64,000 bases of DNA from Cyanoderma ruficeps (taxonomy: Eukaryota; Chordata; Aves; Passeriformes; Timaliidae): positions 495,281 to 559,280 of the forward strand of contig VZDJ01000064.1 of NCBI GenBank assembly GCA_008694505.1, written 5' to 3'. The translations under genes were made by a program, and so were the position numbers. The first letter of the stretch is position 1. Each line of letters starts with the position of its first letter. The notes under the pieces are model-generated. The model did not search any database. It had not been told where the DNA came from and saw nothing but the letters and a program-made list of their open reading frames with translations. Below are positions 49,201 through 59,467 of the stretch, piece after piece.

Positions 49201-52200
49201 TTACTCGTAGTGTGCATGCTTATTTATGCTAATCTGAGGTTAGTTTATAGAAACAATGGGAAAATCTGTGGTGTTGGATATGGACAAATTCAAGTGGTCC
49301 TAGATTTGGCAACAGAAATAATCGCTAAAATCATGCCTTTTGCCCAAATTAATATCATGTAGCCTACAGGCTCCACTTTTCTTTCTTTTCCATTACTTTC
49401 TTGGGCACATTATTCATTCAGGATTGTGGGAAACTAGTGAATATAGACTGAGGTATCATGAAGTCTAGGGAAATCACTACAACATGGCTGATGCAACAGT
49501 TTTGGGGAGCTGAGTGTGGAGGGTGCATTTGGTGGCTCTGTGTGAGTGGCTGAGCTTAGTATGTGTGAGTTTGGATGGTCTGGCATTGAGCTTGTATGTC
49601 TATACTGGGTAGGTAATCACCTCATAATCACCAACAGTGTGGATTTATTGCATGTCATATCACTATTAAAGCAAAAGACAGATAAAGCTCATCTCATCTT
49701 TGATAGAAAGCATTGTCCTGTTTGCAGTGGCATTTCTTGATTTGTACTTTATCATTCAAATGAACAGTTTTCAAAACAAGTTTTAAGCTATCATTAGCCC
49801 ATCCTGGTCGGATATGTTCTTGCTCCTTTATTTTTGTACCTTAATTGCAACTATTCAGGATTTGTATTACAAGTACTGTTCCTTGAAAGCATTGTAGTAC
49901 TGCATTCCTTATATTCTGGACTATTTCTGGAAATAAATAAAATTTCTGGAATATATTTCCTTCAGAAAAGTCTTCTACTCTATATTCTACTTACTACTTC
50001 TCTAATATTTAGTGTGGAGGTGTTTCACCTCCTTTCCTAACTTGGGGTTTTTTTTGCTACAGTTGTTAAAAGTTACCTAGTTTAGCACAACCCTGCTAAA
50101 TTTAATAAGCTGCTATTTGCTATAGGTCAGTCGATAAGATTGTGTTACAGGATCATTTATTAAGATCTGCATCTTGCATGAAACTTAATTGCATATTTTT
50201 CTCCCTTTCAGCAAGCTACATTGAGCGACCTCAGCTGATCAGAGCAAAAGTGCCAATAGTGAGATTCAGGGATAAAGTCAGGCAAGTATTCTGTTCAGCC
50301 TAAACTTTTACACTTTGACATGGGAAAGTGTTCTGTATGTGTGCTGCCCTTAGGAGTAGTCCCACTGTTACGTGTGTTTTTTTGTGTGGTGCTGTAGTTG
50401 TGTCACAGATTTGTAGAGTTAGCATGCAGTGGCAGTCAGCTTATTGCCTTGGTGGTCTGAAGCACTCTTGTGGTTGAGATGCTATTTTGTTCCTGTGATG
50501 TGAATTAGAAGCAATACATCATGTATTTCTGTGGGTTATTTGTACATAGTGGACTCCAAGTTAACAAATGGTTTGACAGAAAAACAGTGGTAAGAACAAA
50601 ACTGTTGTGAAATATAATTTTGCTTGCTGTGCAAACATGACTGTTGAGCTGTACAAACAGCCCTGAAACAGACTAGTTTTTGGTGATATTTTCTTGTATT
50701 CATTGTGTGTTCATTATGAAGAGATGAGAATAATTTAGACGGTCATACTAGGGCAGACAATGATGTATTTCTTATTATGTGTGATAACAGTATCTGGCAG
50801 AGGAAAAAGTCATCCAAACACTGAAATATGTTGACAGCCTGAGTAATGTTGATCTCTTCCTGTGTTCATTGGCTTAGTTTTGTAACAGATATGTATGTTT
50901 CCTATAGTAACATAGGTTCATCCTTCTTTGTAAATTGGCCTTTGAACAACCTTAATGTAGCTGTGTTAATCTGTCTAAATGGCTCTAAAATTTTGCAACC
51001 CTGTCTCTGTCTTTTAAAAACAAATAAGCCTATTTTTCTGGTCTCTACCTATGAAACCATAGCACAACATGTTTTTATCATGATAAACCCTTATCATGGC
51101 TAGGTTCTTGCCCTAATAAAACTAAATCTGTCAGTACAATTTGTTCTGAAACATCATATTAACCTTTTGTTTCATCTGAGATTATGCACACTTATGCACA
51201 TATAATTGTTGGGGTTTTTGCTTTATGCCTTCTTCTTCATATACACCCAGTCCCATATTTACTTGAGTATAATTGCCTGCCTTCTTTTAAAAATTTGAAT
51301 GGTTTTTAATTTCTTTTCTAACAGTACAAAAATCTTTCTTCCATCCTTCCTGAAAGTATGGTACTTATCAAGCTAAAATTTGGGTTATTTGGATTAGCTA
51401 CATATAGCAATGCTAGTCTTTCCATATATAAATGAAATGATAAATTCGTGGTGCAACTATTGAATGAATTATGGTATTATAGCAAGAATATTTTTTTTGC
51501 AATTTAAAATGAGAAAATAAACGTTAAAAACAAGCCTTTAATATAGAACTGGATGAAAGCGATTGTGTGAGAAGATTGAAGTAATTTTGTAAGCACTTAT
51601 AGTCCATAGTACAGTCACTTTCCAAAAATAAGTCATGATAATTATATACCTTACAGAGAGGATTTAAAGAACTCTTTATTTCCCACTAAATCAAAGTATG
51701 ATCTTCTAAGACTAGAAACAGTACATTATAGTTTTGCACAGTAAAAACCAGTACTGTTCACCATCTGGTTTTCTGTATTATGTTTGTGGAAGGGAGGAGT
51801 GGCGGGGAATGTCGTCATTTTGGGTTGGGATTTTTTTTCATTGTAGTTAATTTTTGTTTTGTTTTCTATCTTTACAGTTCTCTTTCTTGTATATAACCTG
51901 TCACCTCCATCCATGTTTTGTCTTTTTATTTAAGCATTTGTCTCTTTCCAGTCTCTTGCTGGCCTCTTGTCTTTTGTAGGCTCAGGTGTACAAAAACTGC
52001 ATACTAAAGCATTTTTTCACAGAGGTCTTGAAAAATGGATTGGGTATCCTGTACCCAGGGCACTAAGCCTGTTTTTTCCAAAATAGGAAACTAAACATTA
52101 CAAGCTTCCTGTGAAAGCTGTTTTTTTGATGCCCAGCTGCTGGGAAAAGGTGATTGAATTCAATGGGTGTTATCTCTGTATCTGGAGATGCACGTTCTAA

Positions 52201-55200
52201 TGTATATATTTCAATAACTGTAATATGTATATATTTCATATATAACTGAAATGGTTGTTTCCCCTTACTTTGATTCAGTAAATGAGAAAACATTCAGTTC
52301 GTATTTGTTCTCTTTTATAACCTTTAAATTTGGGGGTTTATAGTGCTATAAAAGTAAGAGAAGATTCACTTAAAAACTAATTATTCTAACCCTGGTTCTG
52401 CTTCCCAACAAGCCTGTGTTCAATTTTCAAGATCTTTATCCTACAGAAGATACAAAAACTTCTTTTGCTACAGTTGATGTACAGATGACTGTTTTCCTCT
52501 CCTTTAGTGCTTTTTAGTTGAACTTGAGTTCAAGCAGTACAAAAACTTTTTCACTTGCCACCGCTTCAACAGCTATTAAACATGCGTAGTAACCATATAA
52601 TAGAACTTGCTTCGATGAGCATCTGGTAAATAGTCTTCTTGTCAGTTTGGATTAATTGGAATTACACATGCAATCTGACATTTTCTTACTATATTTGCAC
52701 ATGCAGTTAATATTCTCTTGGGTGTTCACGCTTAGATTTACAACTGTGAAATGGTAGCTGAAGCTTGTTTATTTCCTCTACTGTTGGGTACTATATTATT
52801 AAAACATATAAAAGGTTATGCTTGATACTGACTCAGGTTTAAAATCATGCTGTAGTTTTGATGCAAAGAATGTTTTCATGTAAAAAGTGTTTAAAAGATG
52901 TAAGAAATGTAAAATGTTCAAAATATGTAAAAAAAAATTTTGTAGGCCTCAAATTATTGTATTTTACCAAATTTAATGAATTCCAGGTTCATGTTCACCT
53001 TATATAGTCAAGAAAATCCAAATAAGTATTTGCTGAACAAATGCTGTGTGAATGAAACTTGTGCATGTAAAATGAAAATAGCTGTATATCACAGATAGGT
53101 ACTTCTTTGTCTAATAATAGACTCTTCTTGTTGCAAGTTAGTGTTGATATGACTTATTAACCATGAATGCAATATTATGTCTTGAGTTCTGTAAGTAGTT
53201 AGGCTCTATATACAACAGGAAATTCAAACTTGGGGGCATGTTGTGTTGTAAATAAAGCAGTTAGTGCTTGTTTGCCTTATTTGATCTTAAGAGAATGAAA
53301 AGCGTCAAAACTGTTTTATTGCAAAACATGCAGTGTTTATTCAGAATTGGTTTTATTCTGGAGTACTGATTCTCTCTTATTGTCATTGCAGAAATTACTC
53401 TTACCTTTTAATCTCTTCCAGTTCTCTTTCTCAGTTCATTGGCATAATTTCCTAAACTAATAACTCAGAATCTTCCCTGGTGTCAAAAGTTATCTGTAGT
53501 AAATCATGTAGTAAAAGTGTAGTTGGGAGAAAGATCTGGTAAAAATTAAAAAAGATGTATTAAGTTGTCCTAAAGAGCAAATTTGTATCTACGTGTATTC
53601 TTCATATAAAACAACAATTACATTTTTATAACAAAAGAGATCAAGTCTGTAAGTGGCTCAGGTGCTATAAACAAAACTATGGGAATCACAGCAATAAAAA
53701 CTCTGAAGAAAGTTTTTAGGTCTTTGTATTAAAATTTTATTTCTCCATATCTCTCATAAAGTAGGTAGTGAACATTCAGAAATTAAATACCATGATGCTT
53801 GATTTTTTTTTTCTTTTTCCTCCCTAATAGCAATGTGGATTTCGACTTGAATGTAAACAATGTGATAGGTATAAGAAACACATTCCTTCTGAGAACCTAT
53901 GCATTCAGTAAGTTTTTATTGTATTTTCTTATTTCTTTAAACTTTGCTTTTAGAGTTTGCAGTTTGATATTGATATGCTGTGAAAATTTAATTGATAACT
54001 ATATATATACGCATATAATTACCTATTTAGCTGCATTAAGCAGCTTTAAGATAAGTTCTTGTTGCTCATTCTAAATACCTGGAGAAAACAGCTAGGTATG
54101 TTTTTAGTTGAATATTACAATATTCGGAAGATTACAAAGATTCTTCATATTAAGGTCCACATATCTACAGCAAGGGCTACTTCAGGTATTCTGCAGATAA
54201 TAAGATCATGATAGCAATGGTTATCTAGTGCTGTAATCTCCAGCTTCTTTTATTTCCTTACAGCCAGTGGCAGTATGGATGGCTGATAGCCAGCTATGTC
54301 TGTATGCTGTTGCAGAGGCTTTCCTTGGACAATCCAAAATACTGCTTCAGTATTTATACTAATCCCAAATCGAAATTGGCTTCTGTCTACTCAGGAGTTT
54401 GCATTTTAGGGAGAGATTGTGAAACAGCCTTGTGAAAGGAAAGTAATAACATCAGGTAAATTAAGGGTTTCTTTTCTTAGCATTGCAATGTCAGTTGGCA
54501 GATAGGTACATTAAGGAGTATGTATCAGCCTTTTTCTTCTAGGGCATTTGCATTTGTTCTTTTACCACGTTTTTCAGTTCTTCATCAAGGAATTTCTTTC
54601 TCTTTAGGGTAGGGAGTTACCAATAGAAGCTACCTTCACTAGTTAATTTTTATTAACATTTCAGAGTTTGTTTCGTGTTAGATGTTACTAGGAGAGTCTA
54701 CAACTTGTCCTGGATCAGTTGGTTAACTGTAATTTCTTCAAACATTCAGGAAGGTGTATGACTGGAAAAGGATTTGCTTCCAAGTTTAAAAATATTAGGA
54801 AGTAATCATTGTCACGTATGACTGCGGATGAGCACTCACTTCACCAAGTCAAATGCTGATATATTTGCTTGTAGTTTCTGTCATAGATTATCTGTACTCT
54901 TGAAGGAAAATCACTGTAGGGTAGACAAGTCCAGATGTGAAAAGAGTGGTGGAAACAGTCCTGGTGTCCCACTTCTGTTCTGTTCTGCTGCGGTGCTCAC
55001 TTGTTTAAGGCCAGCAAAATTAACTTAACATTTCCTGGTGAAGGCTAAATAATATTTTCTTGAGGTCAAGGATGAATTAGCAAAAGGAGACTTGTGGTTG
55101 AAAATACTATCTTCTCAATGTTCTGGACCTTCCTAAAAAGTCAAACTGTAGCATACAGCTTGTCTGTCTTGTCTTCCTTGGACCAGAAAACTCGGGTGAC

Positions 55201-58200
55201 ATAAGGCATACAAAACTGAATGGAGGCTTTTATCAGTCTCTCTTCATAATTTTATAAGTCATATAAGCAAGGGTGGATAGGATAGCCTTATATGTATTAT
55301 CCTGCTCAATTAAGTGTGGAGGTGAAGGGCTTCGACCTGCATGGGGGAAAAAAGTTATCAAATTACCTCTGATGTAGAAGACGTATTTTCCATTGGAACA
55401 AATTAGACGCTCAGGCAAACAAGAGACTATCTTAGTGAGCATGATAAAAAAGCTAAAACTCCAAAAATTTCTGTGGATGGTCTTCTACTTGTTTTGAAGT
55501 TGGGTCTCCAGTTTTGGTGCATGAGTGCTCTAGAAAACATCGAGAATGATGAGGCTAGGTGACACAAAATGTCCACAGAAAATACAGGTAGATTAGGCAG
55601 AGCTGTTTGAAGCTGCCTTGGAAGGCAAAGTCTATGCTGTTATGTTTCCAGCATTTGTTGAAGGGGGCATGTCTGTGATTAATGTCAGCAATTTTTGCTA
55701 GATATTTTTCAGTTAGTGGAAGCTGGACTTTTTGGCTTTGTGCAAATGACATTACTGAGCATTTTCTTGAGGGGTAGCTTGTGTCGAAGAATCAGATAAA
55801 GTTTACTGGCCACAGTGCACACTAGCTTTGTTACATACAGGCACCAGCAGACAGAATTTAATATCTCAAAATGAGGTCAACTAAAAAAAGATCTTTTCTA
55901 CTGTGACACAAAATAGCTATGTTTAAAACTGGAACCTATTTGCATTTTTCTCTCATGAAAAAATTCTATTCCAATTAATGCATCTTCATGTGGTATCTAC
56001 AGTACTTCTATGGCATCCTCACAATTAGTGTAGGGAGTTTTATTTTTTAGTTCAGCCACTGGTGAGCAATGTCAGGAGTAAGGTGATTAGTGATAAGGAG
56101 TTTGGTTGTTTCCAAAAGGTCTTTCAGATCTAGTAGGACATGCATTCTGAGAAAGAGTACCACTTATATGGTTGTATGTGCTGAACCACACTGAACATGT
56201 GTGAGAAAACCATACTTGATAGTTTTACAGAATAACAGAGAGCACCCCAACTGGTGCAGTTGCAGGATGTCTTTTGTGCTCATGTCCTGATAAGCAGAAT
56301 ACAAAACTTTGTATATTGATGTCAGGTTAGAAAGGATACTCCAGAATGTATAAGCTTTTAAGGCCATTGTATGACGCTTGACTGAACTGAGGATCTGCTT
56401 CTGCATACCTGCAAATAATAAAGTATGCTGCAGAGTCCCAGGAGTTTGTGGTGAGTGATGCCTACCTACAATAGATTAACACTTTAATTAGAAGGTTATC
56501 TATATTCACCAGAAATCCAGAACATCATACCTGGAATATGTCTGTATTCATGTCTTTCCTTATGAAATGCATATATATTAATTTAAAGAGATATTGTATC
56601 TAACATGTCATGTACATAAAAAGCTATTGAGGACAAGGCAAATTTAAAATTTATATTTCTATGCAGGGTTGCTGCTTTCATGTGTCCTGATGTAAACTTA
56701 AGAATCAGCTGTGTTCTCCAGCCACAAAAATTCTTTTCACTGCCTTCAAAGTTTGTATAGCCTAAATAAAAAAATGGCATAAGGTCAGCCCTGTGGCAGC
56801 AAGTTATTTCAGGGAAAATTAGTACAGTGAACTGGAGAGACCTTAGAAGTAGAAAGTGATGCTTTGCAAATTTTCTGGTATACCTCTTGTAATGTGTCTG
56901 TGGATCTTACTACTCAAAAGGCTGTTTTCAAATGCAAATATTTTGTTTTGGTTTTTATAGGATGGATAGTAATTGTAGAATAACTAAGAAAATTCTATAA
57001 AATGCCTGCAGAAGGTAACCTTAGAATACAAAACTACCACATAGATCAAGTGAGAGCAAATGTTGATTAATTGCTGTCTAGTTAAATGTACTTTTTTGAG
57101 CTGTGTTTATTTTACTTGCAGTTGAGAATCGAGTTCGTCCATTAGTACTTGTTGTTAAGAAGTGGGCAAGATTTCATGAGATAAACGATGCCAGTCGTGG
57201 TACTTTAAGCAGCTATAGTCTTGCGTTGATGGTTTTGCACTATTTACAGAGTAAGTATTTTTTAGACTTTAAAACTGTCCCTTTTAAGTTCATAGTTGTG
57301 TAGTTTTCCTCATTAATACAATAAAACAGGCAGTAGTCATCTCCTACACAGAAATATTTAAAAGTAAAACGAGTTTACTCCATTTCCTTAGTGTTGCATT
57401 TGTCTTTAACATGTGGATCTTTGGAGGCAGTTACCAGCTTTAAAATGGTTTTAAAAAAAGGTACCTGCAGGATACTGTGTAGCTATAAAATGAGCTCAAG
57501 TACTAGTTCACAAAAATGCGAAGGAGATTTGTTTTAGTCATCTCTGGTAGCTTCCACAGATGTCTAGAAAAAGGGAAAAAAGGGGTTTCAAATAATCTTT
57601 TTCATGCAAAACTGATCAGTCAGATATCTTAGGAATATCAGGAGTCTACAAACCAAAGAGGAGCCTTCTACCTGTGCTTCCTCAGCCTTTTCTGTGGGGA
57701 AAGAAAAAAGGCATGATAAAAAAGCGCCTGAAGTGTGGCACTGTACACTGTACATGCATCTAAGCAGCAGATTTTTAGGTTCTGATGTTTTATTCATGGA
57801 GATTTTAAGCTTTTTTTCCCCTTCTGTATTCATGTGATGTTCCTGAAAATAGTCTGTGTCCTAGAACTTCTAATAGTGTTTTTGTTGATGATACTGTGGA
57901 GGGGAAAAAAAGAAAACCTTTCTTTTGCCCTAGTGTCCCTGCCTTCACTAGGCAAATTTCTTTTCTATACTACTTAAATCATTTCCATATTCTTGTACGA
58001 ATGTGGATGTCTTTGGACCCATTTTTAGTGTGGCTTGAGTTTATTTTGTAGATACATCAGTATCTTGTACATGAACTTTCTTGCAGATAATATGTCTAAC
58101 TAATTTGAGCAGTAGGAAAAGGAAACTCATAGGGCAAATGCTAGTGGTAAGTGGTAATTTTTCCCCTACCATCCATCCTCTTAGTTAAGCTTATTAAAAC

Positions 58201-59467
58201 ATACACACCTAGACACAATACCTTGAATGTTTGTATTTCTCAGAGTTTGTTACCTTTTAACTTAGTGTGGTAGAGAACTGGAAAGCATCCAAGATATTGC
58301 AGAAACATGAACACCCACAAACAAAATAAAAATGTTATTGAAGCAGCTGTGATAATTTTCTTAGCAGTCCTGATAGTTTGTTCTACTCTTTGAAAATACC
58401 CCAAGCACATTCTGAGAATTCTGCTGTTCTAATTCTTTGTCCCTATGGAAAAAGGATTCTGTAACATCTCTTCACCTGTAAGACCTTGTTGAAAGGTGAA
58501 CCAAGTCCCAAGTCCAAAGGCCTATGTACTGAATTTATTTATTATTCTCCCTAGTGAATGATGTAGGCCAATTTCTTAAACCATGCTGAAGGCATGCTGT
58601 CAAAGCTTTAGTTTGAGGAGCACTCTGACAGTTCTATAGCTGCTTGAGTAGGGTGTGAATACTTTTGGATTTTGCTGCATCCATAGGACCACCTAATCTG
58701 GGTGAATTTTTTTTGTCTCTAATTGATATAGTTCAATAGATGCACTCCCAATCCATGGCTTTCATAGAAGTAACCAATATTTATATAACTTTGCCTTTGT
58801 TAATATTGTTAATGACTGCATGATCTTCATAACCTGTTTACCATTTAGCAGACTAGCTAACGCTATTAGACTGTATTTATGTGTCTTATGGGGATTTTTC
58901 TAGCAATGCCTAATAAGTGTGTTAAGCATTTTTTTAATAGGTTACATTTGGAGACTCAGTATGTAATACTTGGCAGCTGAAAAACATGTTCTCTGTAACT
59001 GTAGACTCATTCATAGAATTGTATTAGATGCAAGGAAAAAAAGATGATTGAAGTTCTAATTTTTCATTTAGGGAATCTAAATCTAGATGATTTTCCTATG
59101 TCTAGATGATTTTCCTATAGCCGTGAATTAATATGAATTTCATAAAAAAAGCTGTACCCAGGTGCTGTAGAATTTTTCATTCCTTTTACATATAGTAGTA
59201 TCTTGGTAAGACCTTCCATTAGCTGAATAAAGTTCCTGTAGTACTGTATAGTATGAAATATAGTGATAGAAATGTTTGCCAAATCACTTATTTTATAAAA
59301 TGCATGAAACTGAAGTTCTTGATGAATGTTTTTAAGATAGAATTTCAATGCAACTCTTTGATGTAGTTGATATATTGCTTCCTGTGAATTACATGAATCA
59401 CAACTTTAAACTTTTTTTTATAGCCTTACCTGAACCCATCCTTCCATCCCTCCAAAAAAATTACCCA
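40068..59467 (+). CDS. TENT2: TENT2 (PAPD4/GLD2) poly(A) polymerase, exons 2-11, 3' end missing
   Basis: Ten exons (40068-40222, 40853-40981, 42226-42481, 43536-43650, 43772-43863, 44603-44669, 50212-50281, 53831-53907, 57122-57250, 59424-59467) join to 1134 bases, exactly 378 codons without a stop, with all phases matching. I recognise the product as GLD2/TENT2, a non-canonical polymerase that extends short poly(A) tails on cytoplasmic mRNAs and monoadenylates some microRNAs, recruited by RNA-binding partners such as CPEB. Seen: a low-complexity Pro/Gln/Ser-rich N-terminus (1-180) with basic patches; then the nucleotidyltransferase core with GSS (226-228), DGD metal ligands D238 and D240, third Asp D300 in DFDLNVNN, and the helical central domain (RPLVLVVKKW, residues 326-335). 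Vertebrate proteins are about 480-510 residues, so roughly the last quarter (PAP-associated region) lies past 64000. The N-terminus is more diverged from mammals than the core. Confidence 0.96.
40223..40852 (+). other. TENT2: TENT2 intron 2
   Basis: GTAAGT ... TCTTTCTAG. AT-rich, no recognised repeat or other feature. Confidence 0.9.
40853..40981 (+). CDS. TENT2: TENT2 exon 3 (residues 52-95)
   Basis: 129 bases encoding Val/Thr/Pro-rich sequence (ATPAVTPVVTLQPMAYGSVS) and ending SFQGRK. The YGSVSP and GRK(R) segments align with the mammalian YGNVSP and GRKR; the TPAVTPVV part looks lineage-specific. Donor AA/GTGAGT. Confidence 0.93.
40982..42225 (+). other. TENT2: TENT2 intron 3
   Basis: GTGAGT ... 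CTCTCCCTAG. Contains the perfect inverted repeat at 41173-41198; otherwise AT-rich without recognised features. Confidence 0.9.
41173..41198. repeat. Perfect 10-bp inverted repeat
   Basis: CAGAAGTGAC (41173-41182) and GTCACTTCTG (41189-41198) are exact reverse complements separated by TTCCTA. The TENT2 pre-mRNA could fold this into a tight hairpin. A related AGAAGTGATT occurs about 45 bases downstream. Origin and function unknown. Confidence 0.85.
42226..42481 (+). CDS. TENT2: TENT2 exon 4 (residues 95-180)
   Basis: 256 bases. It begins by completing Lys95 and gives RPKQQG...AKRQRIHSRD, two basic clusters about ten residues apart, so a bipartite nuclear-localisation-like pattern (K95-K98 and K107-R110). 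The rest is Pro/Ser-rich and probably disordered, with the family landmarks AVPLPEERR and GCVPPLQD, and ends NDK. Donor AAG/GTAAGG, phase 0. The frame stays open into the intron to 42547. Confidence 0.94.
42482..43535 (+). other. TENT2: TENT2 intron 4
   Basis: GTAAGG ... GTGTGTCCAG. No recognised repeat. Its last 108 bases are open in the frame of exon 5 from an ATG at 43428. Confidence 0.9.
43536..43650 (+). CDS. TENT2: TENT2 exon 5 (residues 181-219)
   Basis: 115 bases encoding LSQQILELFQAYRQQASDLD then RKELCRTELQREIQLIFP, the helix leading into the nucleotidyltransferase core and nearly identical to the mammalian protein. Acceptor TGTGTCCAG, donor C/GTATGT. The next intron (43651-43771) is only 121 bases. 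Confidence 0.97.
43772..43863 (+). CDS. TENT2: TENT2 exon 6: catalytic GSS and DGD (residues 219-249)
   Basis: 92 bases. SRLFLVGSSLNGFGARTSDG followed by DLCLVVKEEP carries the polymerase-beta-type signature hG[GS]x9-13Dh[DE]h, with the two metal-coordinating aspartates D238 and D240. Both are intact, so the enzyme is predicted active. Acceptor TATTACAG, donor CCA/GTAAGT. Confidence 0.98.
43864..44602 (+). other. TENT2: TENT2 intron 6
   Basis: GTAAGT ... TTAATTTTAG. AT-rich; nothing recognised. A short open frame at 44413-44619 runs through the acceptor by chance. Confidence 0.9.
44603..44669 (+). CDS. TENT2: TENT2 exon 7 (residues 250-272)
   Basis: 67 bases encoding VNQKTEARRILSLVHKLFST then KL, matching the mammalian VNQKTEARHILTLVHKHF segment. 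The protein passes directly from KEEP to VNQ, without the four extra residues found in the longer mammalian isoform. Donor T/GTAAGT. Confidence 0.95.
45664..45886 (+). other. Exon-like open segment in TENT2 intron 7
   Basis: A 223-base stretch flanked by a good acceptor (GTGTATTTTCAG) and a good donor (GGAAG/GTAAGC). It is open throughout in one frame: from codon ATC at 45666 it encodes IKKLLNELFQEDWFCEKVLD, later a hydrophobic run LPIFDAFIILYYLASVF, and would stop at TAA immediately beyond the donor (45888-45890). Spliced after exon 7 it continues that frame (W-IKK...), but joining on to exon 8 shifts the frame and meets a TGA within five codons. I do not recognise the peptide. It could be a poison exon, an alternative terminal exon, or a chance pseudo-exon. 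Confidence 0.35.
46186..46345 (+). mobile_element. Avian ERVL-type LTR fragment
   Basis: TGTCTTGGTTTCAG followed by an AGTTAATTTTCTTTTTAGTA stretch, then GTGCTGTGGTTTGGATTTAG and TTGCTCAGTAGTGCTTACTC, is the familiar 5' part of a common avian ERVL-group solo LTR. The TG start is visible; the 3' part is lost or too diverged. No internal retroviral genes are present. It lies in sense orientation within TENT2 intron 7. The family name is from memory of the motif order. Confidence 0.75.
50212..50281 (+). CDS. TENT2: TENT2 exon 8 (residues 272-295), GC donor
   Basis: 70 bases encoding SYIERPQLIRAKVPIVRFRD then KV, with Ser272 and Ser295 split at the ends. Near-identical to the mammalian segment. 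The donor is AG/GCAAGT, the standard form of a GC-AG intron; no GT donor would preserve the frame into exon 9. Confidence 0.95.
50282..53830 (+). other. TENT2: TENT2 intron 8 (GC-AG type)
   Basis: 3.5 kb from GCAAGT to TCCCTAATAG. AT-rich with no recognised repeat or gene. Confidence 0.9.
53831..53907 (+). CDS. TENT2: TENT2 exon 9: third catalytic Asp (residues 295-321)
   Basis: 77 bases encoding NVDFDLNVNNVIGIRNTFLL then RTYAF. The DFDLNVNN motif supplies the third carboxylate of the active site (D300). The following NTFLLRTYA is the conserved start of the central helical region. Acceptor CTAATAG, donor A/GTAAGT. Confidence 0.97.
53908..57121 (+). other. TENT2: TENT2 intron 9
   Basis: 3.2 kb, GTAAGT ... 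TTACTTGCAG. A short AT dinucleotide tract lies near 54000; otherwise unremarkable, no exon or repeat family recognised. Confidence 0.9.
57122..57250 (+). CDS. TENT2: TENT2 exon 10 (residues 321-364)
   Basis: 129 bases encoding ENRVRPLVLVVKKWARFHEI then NDASRGTLSSYSLALMVLHY and LQ. This is the core of the central domain that contacts the incoming nucleotide; SRGTLSSYSL is invariant in the family. Acceptor CTTGCAG, donor A/GTAAGT. Confidence 0.97.
57251..59423 (+). other. TENT2: TENT2 intron 10
   Basis: 2.2 kb, GTAAGT ... TTTTTTTATAG. Holds the 19-base tandem duplication near its end; nothing else recognised. Confidence 0.9.
59082..59119. repeat. 19-base tandem duplication
   Basis: TCTAGATGATTTTCCTATG is present at 59082-59100 and again, identical through TCTAGATGATTTTCCTAT, at 59101-59119. 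The perfect copies suggest a recent duplication; likely polymorphic. Confidence 0.9.
59424..59467 (+). CDS. TENT2: TENT2 exon 11 (residues 364-378)
   Basis: 44 bases encoding LPEPILPSLQKNYP, matching mammalian TLPEPILPSLQKIYP. Donor CCA/GTAAGT, phase 0. The next expected exon, beginning with the family's ESFSP-type sequence, is not found before base 64000. Confidence 0.95.

Larger units (their letters stand above)
44670..50211 (+). other. TENT2: TENT2 intron 7
   Basis: 5.5 kb, GTAAGT ... CCCTTTCAG. Contains an exon-like open segment (45664-45886) and an ERVL-type LTR fragment (46186-46345), listed separately. I recognise nothing else; open frames such as minus 47659-47952 and plus 49090-49362 have no family resemblance. 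Confidence 0.88.
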
